From positions 70,566,001 to 70,630,000 of the forward strand of contig JAUMIR010000003.1 of NCBI GenBank assembly GCA_030847615.1: DNA of 64,000 nt, given 5' to 3'. A program made the translations under genes and the position numbers. Under the pieces are notes generated by a model, which saw only the letters and a program-made list of their open reading frames with translations, was not told the DNA's origin and did no database searches. Position 1 is the first letter of the stretch, and each line of letters opens with the position of its first letter. Origin of the DNA: Gambelia wislizenii (Eukaryota > Chordata > Lepidosauria > Squamata > Crotaphytidae). Positions 23,220 through 36,700 of this stretch are shown here, piece after piece.

Positions 23220-26200
23220 CTTCTAGGAAGAGGAATTCTCCGTAGAAGCCAATGTCCTATTTTGGCCATAACATGAGAAGACATAACTCACTAGAAAAGA
23301 CAATACAGTATGACCCCCGTATCCACTGATTCATTACCCACAGATTCAGTTATCCATGGGAAATAAAACAGCACACCTACAATAGAGTCTTCCTAGAAAT
23401 TGTGTCCTTTCTAGCTATTTTCTAGGTCCTCCAAGGCAACTGTATCATATTTTAAACCAGAAGTCCCATTATTTTCAATGCTGTTTGCTATTATCCATGG
23501 TTTTCAGTATCTACGGGGGCCCCCAGAACCAATCCCCAGTGGATACAGGGGTCCTACTGTAATGTTTGGTAAGGTAGAAGGCAATAGGAAAAGAGGAAGA
23601 CTACATTACAGATGGATGGACTCAGTCAAGGAAGCCATGGCCCTGAGTCTGCAGGACCAGAGCGTGGCTATTATGAATAGGGTGACTTGAAGGTCTCTCA
23701 TTTATAGGGTTGCCATGAGTCGACGCTGACTTGACAGCAGTTAACAACAAGAACAACAACAACACATAATAACAAAACCTGCCACATTTTTGACAGACAC
23801 TATCAAAAGTTTGAGCTGACCTTGTAACTAAGGATAGGAACTATAAGTTTCTTTCGGGATCTTTCAATATTATCATCATATTTATTTATTTATTTATCAA
23901 GTGTCATCATTGTACATGGATCTTTACAAGTTAAACAACAACAAAATACAGCTAGTCCTGCCAAAGGTGTACAATCTTACACACACGCACACACACACAG
24001 GGGAAGGAAGGAGTAACGCAAATATAAAACTATACAATATAACTGTAAAACAAATGATCCAGACAGAATACAATATAAAACAAAACAAAATGAAATGCAA
24101 TACATATTATCCAAATATAGAAGATGATAAAACAAAATTACACTAAGGAGATTATCAGACGTGGGGGAATGCGATAAAAAAAAATCTCATTCCCAACTGC
24201 ATCAGAAGATCGCTAAAAGAACAGAAAGGGAGACCTTACCAGACGCCGCATCCTTCAGCCATCCTTGGGTTATAGCGCAGCTGCGCCAAGGCTTCCCTTT
24301 TTCATTGATAGGGAGAAGCCACAAATCAAAAAGGGATGCTTTGCTGACAGCCACGCTACACCCCCAGGATGCTGGAGAAGGAGGACAATGTCGGGTAAGT
24401 TCGCCAGTGCCGTGTCTGATAATTTCCTAAAACTCCGAAAGCTTTGGAAAGCATTTTGCTTTAAAGAAGCAGCAGAAGGCTTCACATTGGATCAGAGCAT
24501 TGCTTCGCTGGGGCAGAGTTTTTAAAACACTTTTCCTATTGCCACACCCTTAATCTAAATCAGCATGCCCCATGTTGCTATTCGTTCCCACATTAAAAAT
24601 ACAGGGCAAAATACCCAAAAAACCCAGCACCCAGCGACAACAAAACCCAGCAACTTTGGAAAGTTCATATAATTTCAATTAGAAAATGTTGCCAGAGACA
24701 GGGTATTAAGCACCCAGTCTAGCACTGCTGCTCAAACCAGTTTTAAGGGGGAAAGTGTCAAAAGATTAAATAACACATTGGATGTTGCTAGACCCTGAGA
24801 ATGGGTTTTTGAGGCCTCAGGTGCCAGACTGCTATCTACTAGACATTTATTACAGAAAACAAGAGAAGAGGGGGGGTACATCTGCCTTTATGATATTTTC
24901 CCTGTTATCAGGAAGCAGAGAATATCATCCAGAAGATCAAACAACAACAGTACACAGAACTGCTGAATTTTGACCAACTCCTCATAGAAAAGAAAGATCG
25001 AAAGGTGTTTCTGCAGTTTGGTAAGATTATAAATTCTGATGCTAAGCCCAGAAATAGACACTGCTTTTCCTTGGCTCTTCTTTTTTCTGGCCATTGAAAA
25101 ATACTCTTATAAAAGGTTAATCAATGAAGGACAAAGAATTCATTATTGTTGCTTCAGAACCACTCACATAGAAATTGTTAGTGTGGTGGTGAATCTTTGT
25201 CAGCTCCACATATATATCCATGTGTGTGTGAATCAACAGAGGGGGGGGTGCAATATAATCCATAAAGAAAATGACCCAGTCAGTTTGGCAAGAGATCACA
25301 AACTTGCAGCTATTAGTGCCATAGGTAAATAGTTCCTACATAGGATAATTTTCAATGGCCAAATCAGATGGCTGTATACAAGAGTAGGAAACCAATTTCA
25401 ACCTAAATTCCATTTTAGAGACTTTCTTGTCGGGTGTGGGGGGCACCTTCCAGTATTGGCCAGGGCCAAAAGCAAAGGGGGGGGGGATATGCCAGCAATA
25501 AAACCCTGCAGTAGGAGAGACATTTAAGCACTTTAGAAAGGGGCCAAAAGGGGAGCTGCCAAATGGAGGAGAATGGGACTACCTAGGGAACCTCAGAGGG
25601 CTGGACAGGGACCCTTGGAGGGCCAGGTTTGATCCAAAGGCCAGGGGTTTTCCACCCCTACTATAACATCATGTGTGTGCTAATCAACCCTCTAATCTAT
25701 TTCAGAGGAAGAAGAAATAACATTTGCCCCAACCTATCGCTTTGAAAGAAACACCCGGGAGAACTATGTCTACACCAAGCAGAAAGCAACAGGGGTATGC
25801 CATATCTTTTAGTATATTGTAATGTTTCAATATATCTTTTAGTATATTGTAATGTCTGTTGCCAAAACTGTTTCTCTTTTATAGATAGTGCAGTGAAGGA
25901 AAGATAACTTGAGAGCAGCAAGCTGATGGCTCTTTGGCAACAGCACTTTCCTTCTGACAGAGTGATGTGCCCTTGATATTGATACTTCTTTCGTTTGCAG
26001 ATGAAATACAATTTGCCATCCTGGTGTGATCGAGTGCTCTGGAAATCATATCCCTTGGTGCATGTGGTGTGTCAGTCTTATGGTGGGTAGATAACAGATT
26101 GAAAATAGCAGCAAAGCTGGTTTAAACGGAAATGATGCAGAGCAGAATATGTGGAATTGCCTTTCACTGCCAAGTTCTTGACAACAGATACATCCTATCC

Positions 26201-27741
26201 TTTCTGGCTTGGGATGCATGCTCCTTAAACTAGGATATATAGTGGAAACTTAAGCGTGGGGCGGGGGGTGGATAGGCTAGCATTAGCAGGGAGGACAATG
26301 CACCTTGCCAGAATAGGAATGCCTTCTTCGGGCAGTATTATTGAGCAAGAAAAGCCACTGTAGCATGGCAGTTACCTGTGGAATAGACTATTCTCTATCA
26401 GAGGAAAAACTGTGCAGCATGAAACAGCTCATGTTTTAGAATAAACAAGTCCAAAGTCTTATATGTGTGTGTAACTGTGTGATTAGGGAAGTAGATCATG
26501 ACCAGAGCCTCTTGGGAAGTGTTTTTTTAGCTAGGTAGCTAGGATGCTTAAGGCCTAAATACCCTAAAGGCACCAAATCCCATCTGATCTTGGAAACTAA
26601 GCAGGGTCAGCTCTGGTTAGTATTTGGATAGGAGTCCACCAACAAATACCAGGTACTGTAGGCTCTATTTCAGATGAAGGAACTGACAAAGCCACCTGTG
26701 AGGATTCCTTGCCTAAGAAAACCCTGTGAAATTCATGGGGTTGCCATAAGATGACAGGTGACTTGAAGGCACACGCACATACAGTTAGGATGCTTATAGG
26801 CCACTTTTCAGCAAACACTTTCAGAACATCTTACAAAAAATAGTAAAATCACAATTAGCAAATCCCAAAAGTTACAATGGTGACAACATAGCAGAACCAT
26901 ACAATGGAATGCTGGTATAAAATTACAATTTCAGTATACTCTTAAAAGAGCTGGTAAGAGTAAATGATTTTCACCAGTTGCTGAAAGGAAGGTGAAAGGC
27001 AAGGAGGGAATTCCAGTGGTGGGGTGCCACAACAAGGGAGGCCTTATATACCCTACTTCAGAAAGTGAGAGAGTCTAGAGGAAAGCCCCCAGAACTATCT
27101 TAATACCTAAACAGGTTCATGTGAGAACAATTAGTCCTTCAAGCCATCCTACCCCAAGCTTTTTCAGGCTATGCTGCATGGCTTATGTAATGGTCAGATG
27201 GCTTATTCAATTCACCCAGTATACAACCCCTCTTAACAATATGGTTTCTTTTTTTATATGGCTCATTGGTATAATTATGGTATTCTGTCTTCCTTTTGGA
27301 GGTCATGATCAAGGTCTGTGACATTTGCCTTTTTTCTTAGGATGTACCACTGATATCATGACAAGCGACCACAGTCCTGTCTTTGCCACATTTGAGGTTG
27401 CTGTTACCTCACAGTTTGTTTCAAAGAATGGTAAGTAAATGCAGTGCAAGTTTTTTCTTTGTTCTTTATAAAGAAAAATGTGGTGTATAAGAATGTAGTC
27501 ATTCTTTTCAAGAGTCTTCTGAAAAGGATTGAATTTTAACCTGCAAAAGTGTTCTCTTTTTCTTTAGATGATAAATACACAGACTCTTCAGGACAGATTG
27601 AATTCCTACACTGCAGTGCCACTCTCAAAACAAAATCACAGACAAAATTCTACATTGAATTCCACTCCAGCTGCTTAGAAAGTACTGTTTCGCCTGTCTT
27701 TTTGATTATAAAGATTATTGCAATGCTTCAGGTCATTCAGA

Positions 27742-27777
<36 letters not shown>

Positions 27778-30700
27778 CTGATGCAGCCATTCAAGTCCTT
27801 TATTTATTTCTGCTTTATTTTGCTTCTTATCTCCTGATAGCAGAAGTCATAATTTCCCTAAATCCTAGTTTCTATAGGCTTGCATTGGCACATAGAATCA
27901 GTATATTATCCTAGTTCAGACATCCCTTTTGCTATTCTATAGGAGATCATCAGATGGGAACAAAAAAAGTGTTTTCATCCCTCAATCTCCTCTCCCGCCC
28001 CTCTCCCATCCCTTTCCTGGAATAATAACGAAATCTTTCACACCTACCTTGTTTGCGCTTGCCGGGCTGCCCAGGAGTGAATGGAGCTCTAAAGGGGCTC
28101 CTTTCACTTCCTGGATTGAAATCCCGGCTGTTCTCGTGAGAAGATGAGAGAGCGGGAAATTCAAAAATAAAAAGCAAAATACATGTCAAAAAGTTAAACT
28201 AAGCACCTAAACACACTTAAAACTTTACAAGTAACCCGGGCGGGTTAAAAAATATGTGTCACTTACCTGGATGTCCCGATCTCACTAGGAAGTGTTCTGG
28301 CACGGACCTCCCATTGATGTGGGGATCACACCAGCAAAATGGGCACCTTTTCACTTGCTGTCAATTCCATCACAGAAATGGAATGGGGGATCCACTCATA
28401 GCTTAGCCCATTAATTAAAAAAACAGTGCCAGTGGAACAGCAACAGAATGGGAGCATTACGAGAGGGGAATGATGCCATCTGAAAGGGAAGCCCTTTAGC
28501 AATCTCCTCGTGTCATGATAATGCCATATTTAGAGTGTCTGAAAATCTCCACAGTATAGGGGTGCCTGTTACCCAAACTGTTGGGCCTCTGAACCCCTGA
28601 TCTGCCCCTGATTTTTAAAACTTAGGCCACATCCAGACTGAGTGGAAAGTCCCAGATTTTGTTCCTGTTCTTTCCAATTTTATACTGAATTAAAGTAAAC
28701 CAACTGGGAGCTCGGTGTACAGAAGCGAGGCAAACGGGAGAGAGGCCAACAAGGGTGTTTGGTGTGGGTGTGGTGTAAGAGACAGCATAAGGTAAGCTTG
28801 TGGCTGTTGAATTAAACTTCTTCAGCCCCAGAGTTTGTTGGGTTAACACTGGTGTGCCTGGTTGGGTCAAGGCTGTTTGTTTGTGTGGGCTGAGTGTAGG
28901 CTTGCCTAGGGCAACTAAATAGCATTTGTTTGGTGAACTGCTTTGTCTGAGGGGAAGTGAGTCAAAGGCTGCTGAGAGGAAGTGGGTGAAAGAAAGAGGG
29001 AGGAGTTAATAGTCAGTAGCTCTCTATATTGCTGCAGTCCCAGTCCCTGGAGCTCAGGAGAGAAGCCAACAGGGGTGTTTGGCATGGGTGTTTAGCGGGG
29101 GAGTTTGAGGGGGAGTCCAAGAGTTCTGTTCTAGTGCCTACTTCAGAGTATTCAATATGGACAGTGAGGGAACTGCTACAGTCATGTGCAACAGCTGTGG
29201 TATATTTGTCTTCTTGACTGTAGATGTGTAGAGCTATACCTGCAGCAAGTATAAGTTGGTTGTGTTGTTGGAAGAGAAGGTCCAGCAACCTGAGGCCCAA
29301 TTAGCCACTATACAGCATATTAGGGAGCAGGAGGTTTTCTTAGAGTAGAGCAGAAGGTTCTGGTTCAGGAACACACAGGGGATGTCTCTGTGGAGGAGGT
29401 TAGTTCTGATACACAGGAGGTTGATGTTTGGAAGAATGTGACTCATAGAAGGAGAAGGAGAACGGGCCATTCTACGGGTCTGGCACTACAAAACCAATTT
29501 GAAGCCCTCTCCCTTGTCAGTGATGATAAGGAATGGAAAGACGAGCAGCAGAGCCAGGCCTCAGAAAATGTGCATGAGATCTTGGACAGTTCAGCACACA
29601 GATTGGCCCCTGCCAATCCTCGGAGGAGGCGTGTGGTGATGGTAGGAAACTCTTTGCTGAGGGGTACAGAATCAGTAGTTTGCAGGCCTAATAAGATGTC
29701 TCAAGAGGTCTGCTGTCTCCCAGGTGCAAAAATCCATGATGTAATGGAGAGGCTGACAAGACTCGGGAAGCCTACTGACCATTATTCCTTCCTTTTGGTA
29801 CACGCATTTCAACAGGGAGAAATGTAAGATGCTACACTTGGGCAATAAAAATGAAAAGCACAGACATAGGATGGGTGATACTTGGCTTGATGGCACCACG
29901 TGCGAAAGGGATCTAGAAGTCTTAGTGGACCACAAGCTGAACATGAGTCAGCAGTGTGATGCAGCAGCTAAAAAAGCCAATGCGATTCTAGGCTGTATCA
30001 ATAGGAGTGTCTAGATCAAGGGACGTAATATTGCCACTCTATTCTGCTTTAGTCAGGCCTCACCTGGAATACTGTGTCCAGTTCTGGACACCACAGTTCA
30101 AGGAGGATATGGACAAGCTGGAACGTGTCCAGAGGAGGGTGATCAAAATGATGAAAGGTCTGGAAGCCATGTCCTATGAGGAGTGGTTTAGGGAGCTGGC
30201 TATTTTAGCCTGGGAAAGAGAAGGTTAAGAGGTGACGTGATAGCCATGTTTAAATATTTGAAAGGATACCAAACAGAGGATGGAGCAGGCTTGTTTTCTG
30301 TGACTCCAGAGACTAGGATACAGAACAATGGACTCAAACTACAGGAAAAGAGATTCCACCTAAACATTACGAAGAACTTTCTGACAGTAAGAGCTGTTTG
30401 AGAGTGGAATGTGTTGCCTCATAGTGTGGTAGAATCTCCTTCTTTGGGGGTTTTTAAGCAGAGGCTGGATGGCCATCTGTCAGGAATGATTTGATTGTTT
30501 ATTCCTGCATGGCAGGGGGTTGGACTGGATGGCCTTGTGGTCTCTTCCAACTCTATGATTCTATGAACTTGGGGAGCTGCTATAAAAATTCTCTGAGTGT
30601 ACTAAGAGCTGGCAGAAAATATTCTGGGATAAACAAAACATGTATGAATCTCCAAAATAAAATTGGAAAGAACAGGACTTTCTGGTCTTTTTAATCAGCT

Positions 30701-33700
30701 TGGATACACTTTTTTTAAAAAAATCTCAAAATGTCCCCTTAATCCTTTTGGCGATGGTGGGGGCAATTTCTTCATTTCATACCATCCAACATTTCATAGA
30801 TAAAAACTGGGACACGTGTGGCCATGATGTCCAAAAGGGCGTTAATGAGGAAGAACAGACAAGCTAGGAGAGGCTGCAACAGTTTGCTTTTGCTTGAACC
30901 TACTGGGAAGGGCAAAATTCTGTCCTCTCCTCTCCTCTCTGCCCCCTCCTGCTGAGTTAATTGAATTTAAGCTCCTTTTGCACTTTGAACACCTGGGTTG
31001 TCTAGACAGTGAAAATACTCCTCTTAGATTGTGAGGAGAATACCTTTTGTCCCAATGAGAAGTGAACAAAATTTGTGGTATTAGTAAGGAAGGGGCCCCA
31101 AACCTCCAATTACTATGCAGGAAAAGTCTTCATGACTTTCCCCAAAGTTTTTTAAATAATGCGTGGATATGCGCATTACCACTCATTTGGACAACCAATT
31201 CGCATCACAGTACATTCTCAGCAAGGGCAGAAGTGGAAAGCTGAATGGTCAGATGTGGGGGGGGGGGCACATGCCAGCAATGAAGTGGCCAGAAGTGCCA
31301 TTTTGGAGTTTCACATTGCTGATTGTGCACTTTTTTTTGCTGTGCTGAGGCATCCAAACAGCTTGCGCACCTTTGATTTATGGTTAAAAAAATACTGTGC
31401 AGTGGCAACAACTTGTGGAGAATAATAACACAATCATTCACTCTCAGCCACCATCTTGATTCTCAGGCATGCGTGTGTGTGAATTTCAAACACAGATAGC
31501 TTTGCATACCAGGGATTTTGCCAAAGGACCATGGAGGCAAATGGACACTGCTGCGAATTTGTTTTAATGCACAGCAATCAACATTATATCTTCTTATCTA
31601 GACAAGCCCTCAGTCTGCAGTAACTGAAGTAAACTGGGAGTGAAGGGAGAGAAAACCAGGGTATTTTAAACAGCAGATTAATATGGTCTATGCCTACCAA
31701 ATCAGGACAGTTGTAGAGTCTGTCTTTCTTTCTCTCTTTCTCTCCCTTCCCCCGATCTGAACACATAGGTTGCATTTACACGGGCAAATATTCCCCTAAA
31801 TATGCTGCTAAGGTTGCTCATTGTTCCCATGGATCGTGCCACAGTATCAACTCATTCAGAAGGGGGGAAGGTAAAAAACCCAAATATAGCATCTCAGGAG
31901 ATCTCACTACTTTTGCCGACTTATTTGAAAAGTAGCATGACTTAGCGCATTATTGATAGTGTAAACAACCATTTCGCTAAGGGCTGTGTAAATTACCAGC
32001 AATCTTCCTGATACAGTTGCAGCAGAGCTGCACTGTGATTGGTTCTTATGATGAAGGGGTGGGCTGGCAAGATGTAGAGTCAGGAGGAAGACTCAGTAGC
32101 GATCAGGAAATTAAAAATCCTTCCTGTCTACTGCTTGCTTTGGTGGCAAGGGAAGTCTGTACAGGGATCTACAGAGGGGAGGCAATGAGTGAGATCCTCG
32201 ATCAGAGGTTAACCACGGAGAAAAAACCTTCCATCTGGAGTTTGATTTGGGGCCAGGGAGCTACTGGGGGGGGGGGAGGTAATAGGTGAGATTCTTTGTC
32301 AATCAGCTGTTAACCACAGAGAAAAAACCTTCCGTCTGGAGTTTGATTTGGGGACAGGGAGCTACGGTGGGGGAGGCAATGGGTGAGATTCAGTGTTGAT
32401 CAGCTTTTAACCACGGAGTTGGGGCCAGGGCAGACATTCCTATTGCATTCCTTTGTCTTCTCTCCAATACTTGGCCATGCCCCCCCCACATTTGCCTATC
32501 TGAACCACAAAGTGGCGGGGGGGGGGGAAGAGCAACAAAATACAACTGTTTTCTTCATAGACCCTGTAAACTACCCACCACTGGTGCGAAAAAGCGCTAA
32601 AGCGCAATTTATCGTGATAAAACCTGCCATGTAATTGCAGCCATAGTGTATTTTGAGTTAAAAAGTACCCTCCCCAAAGTAAAAATAATAATAATTGAGG
32701 GGCCCTTAGGGATCTGAAAAAAACTCTCTTGGGAGGGCCACACACAGCCCACAAGCTGTACTTTTCCTACCCTGGCCATAGTGCAATTCAGACAAAACAA
32801 TGAAAAAACAGCCATGTAAACAGATAGTCCCTGTGTTATACAAAATATCCTTTCATGTAACTGGAACATACATTTGAATTTTACAGCTTGATAGCACTGT
32901 GAATTACAACTAACAAAAACAATTGAGGGAAGATCAAAAACAATGTGTGTGAGAGATCAAATAACTGCACAATCATGATTCTGTAAAGAGAACAGTATGG
33001 CTTTACTGGAAGTGGTATTTCTAGATTCCTGAATCTGAGGTGGCTGTGTACTGAGCAAGCATGTGCCCAAAGTGTGTTGATTGTGTTGTGCCCTGTCAGG
33101 GGGTCAGGCTTGAAAGGGAAATAGTATGCTTGTACTTTACTCTTCCTATTATTCACATGTCATAGAGCTCTATTAACCCAGCTCTGCACAAAAAAAGAAA
33201 GGAAAAGAAAAATATATTTTGGCTGAACAGAGATTTGCATACATTTCTATGGAAACCATGTGTTAGAAAGCTTAAATTAGAATTTCAAAAAATTGCTATC
33301 TTGAGTAGCGTAGGAAGAGCTGTCATGTTCTCTTTATCCTCTTGTCCACACATGCAGTGAGCCTCCTAATGTCTTTCTTAACTGGAATGAAGTAATAAGA
33401 AGACAATACAGTAAGGTCATTTGAAAATATACCATGCAAACATGAAATCCTGATACTTGCAGGTGCTTTCCACTCTAGTGTCTAGAAAGAGGAATAATGA
33501 ACAGTTTCCCTTTGTTGCCAGGTTTTTATTTTTGTAAATGTGGGTGCATGTTGTACATTTCTCAGCTGGTAAACCACTTTATTTTTTAACACTTTTGCAG
33601 GCTTTGTAAAGAGCAAAGAGGGAGAAAATGAGGAAGGAAATGAGGGAGAACTGGTGGTAAAGTTTGTTGAAGCCCTTCCTAAGGTAGTCGAACATCTTTT

Positions 33701-36700
33701 TTCTATTTATTTTAACACGTTTGTTACATTTGTAGCTTTACAGTACAGGAAACATATACTGTATTGGCTTATTCAAAAGCCGATTTAGGTTATACCTAAA
33801 CAATTGCAAAGAATGCATACTGAATCACAATTGTTGCTTGCATACTCCTTCCCCAATGCTCTAATAATTCTGTAACCAGTCCCCTAGGCATAGATTACAA
33901 ACAAGAAAAATGTCTTGCAGCACTTTGCCACTGTCAGTTTCACTTCCTTGCTATTCAAGAAGGAAGAGAAATTGGCAAAATTCTTCTTTTACATTCTGAT
34001 GACACTGGTTACAATAGTAGTGGGCGATCTTTGGGAGCTGAGGAGGTGGTGATAACTGGCAAGGAACTTTTCGGGGTGGGACATGACACCCACATCACTG
34101 CAAAAACAAACAAACCATCTTTCCTACACACACACACACACACACACACATTGTAATTGAGGGGATAGAGGAGATTTTCAGACTACATTGTTATAGTGTT
34201 ACTATTCCACTTTAATTGCTCTGGCTTCCTGCTGTGGAATTCTGGGGTTTGTAGTTTAGTGAGGCCTAAGAACTCTCTGCTGAGAGTTGTAAATGCCCCT
34301 CCCTAAACTGCAAATCCCAAGATTCAACAGGAGGCAGCCAGAGCAAATAAAGTGGAATAGTAACACTATAACTGTGTTGTCTGAAAATCTAGAGAGAGAA
34401 ACTACTAGAGATACAGCCATCCTGGTCAGGATTGCATGGGAGGAGGGTACTACGGTAGTGGTGGGGTGGTGATAAAAAGTGGGGAGAGAAAAAAGAGGGG
34501 GGAAAGTAGAAGGGAAAGGGAAATACAAAGGATATGAATGTGGTCTGGATGTCTATATTAATATAAGCTGATCATGTTTCTAAAAATGCATCTTCTCGAA
34601 GCTGGCATCTATAAAATATGCGTTCATGCATATCTAAAGAAGTAAGATCTCCTGACCATTGACGGTTGTCTAAACGGTGAAAATACTCACAATAAAAGGA
34701 GAATACGATCTGTCCCAATGGGATACTGCATCTACTCACTGTATTGTGAAGGAGGGAGCCCCAAAACATCATGTACTCTGCAGGAAACGCCTTTGCGGCC
34801 TTTCCCATAATTTTTTTTAAAGACCAAAGGGAATGTGCATCATTGCTCATAGGGACAAGCAACCAAATTGATTCGCTTTCCCAATACAAGCAGATGATTG
34901 GTCAGACATGTGCAGGGGGAGGGGCAGAGCTTGCTAACAAGGCAAATGCCCAGAACCACCATCTTGGATTTTCGTGGTAGTGAGTGTGCGCTACAGCAAG
35001 AAAAGAGCATTTTTCATTCCTCATAGTCATCCTGATGAGAAATGGGGGAGAGAGTTTTAGCCTCCCCCTGCCTATCAGTCCTAATGTAGGGAAGCAGTGT
35101 ATAGAGCAATGGTGACATTTACCTTCCCTACAGCCTGCTTTTCAGTAGAATCAGGCTCCCAAAGCCCTTTTAAGAGTTGTTTGGTGGGCAAGTAGGAGCC
35201 CAGTTCTCCTGGACAACAGGATGCATTGTGAGATTCATCCCCTGTTCTCCTACATTGGGTCATGGAGAATGCAAAGGTGACCCTCTTGAGTTATGTGTTC
35301 TGGTGATGGGAAATTGGTGGGAGCAGGGCACCCCCACAAGACTGCATAGATGGCCTCTAAGGGCCACAGGTTCCCCACTGCTGCACTAGTGATAAAGAAT
35401 AAGAAGCAAACTAGATGTTTGCCTCCATATTTTTAAATAACTATAAGCATCCTCCTCACCATTTGGATGGTACAGCAGGGAAAAGTTCAGCCTCTCAAGA
35501 GTGGACAAAGGGAAGTGAAAGAAAATTTTTTAAAGGTATACTAAGGATTACCCCCACACAATTTCGTAAGGAAAATTAAAGGGTCATTCAGATCTTTAGG
35601 AAAGGCATCACTGATCGTCACTCATCATTTTTTATGTCACAGCACTATTAAGTCGCAGTTCAAAAACTGAGATGGTGGTATAGGGATGAACTAGTTGCAT
35701 ACTCCTTGTAAAAGCATTTTGTAATTTAACTGTCTTGAAAACAGAAATTTCCCTGGCAGGACTGCTACTGGGAAGGAAAATCCTACATGCTCTGCAGTTG
35801 CAAAGTTCAGCTTCACTAATGGTGTAAGAATCCCGATAATCAAAAGCTCAAGATCATACTAGATGAGATACTTTACTCACAACTGTGTGAACAGTTTTTA
35901 AAAGTAATTTGGAGTCGTATATGGCCTGACTGGAGCCCTGGTGCTTACTGGTATCTCCATGCTTGAAATCTGCATTGGAAAGAAAGTAACCAGTGGAGCA
36001 AGTGACATGCCCCCCCATGCAAATAGCAGGTTTGAGATGGAATTTGGATGATGTCCATGGTGAGCTGCACAGGATTAAAGGCTGACTGCTGACTGATCTT
36101 GGTCCCAATCTAGATAAGGGCTTCCCCACTTGCAGGTTACTTTCAAAAGCCTATCACACAATTTAAAATTGTGTGAATTTTGTCTCTCTTAGTTTTGCCC
36201 TGAAATGCCCTATTTTGCGAGATATTTTTACTTCTAGGTAAGCTACAGAAAGCTTTCTCAGGGCCCTGCTCCAAATCCTTACACTAAATGAACATATGGG
36301 TAATTAAATAGCAGAGATGGAAGAACATGTTGAAATGAAATTGCAGCTGGTGTCCTTAAAAGGGTTTCCAACAAAGTGCTGCCAAAAAAAAAAATGTAGT
36401 TACCCCAGTTGGTTGTACATGATATGTGAGATTCCAGGCTCCTACATAATAATATGAGAAAGGACAAGAATTAATGATCGACTCTCCTCTACTTAACAAG
36501 CTGCTATGGTGGCATCCCAGGTCTCATATCTGGGTAATCTGAAAGTTCTTTGACTGATGTTGGCTTGTGTAGTATGAGCCTAAGGCTTGCCAGTGCCTGA
36601 ACTGTTTCGAACCTAAAAGTTTCTGGATGCCATTGACTTGAACTGCTCTCTTACTGTAGCGTGGAGAAGAACAGACCAAGCAGATGGTACTAGGAAAGTG

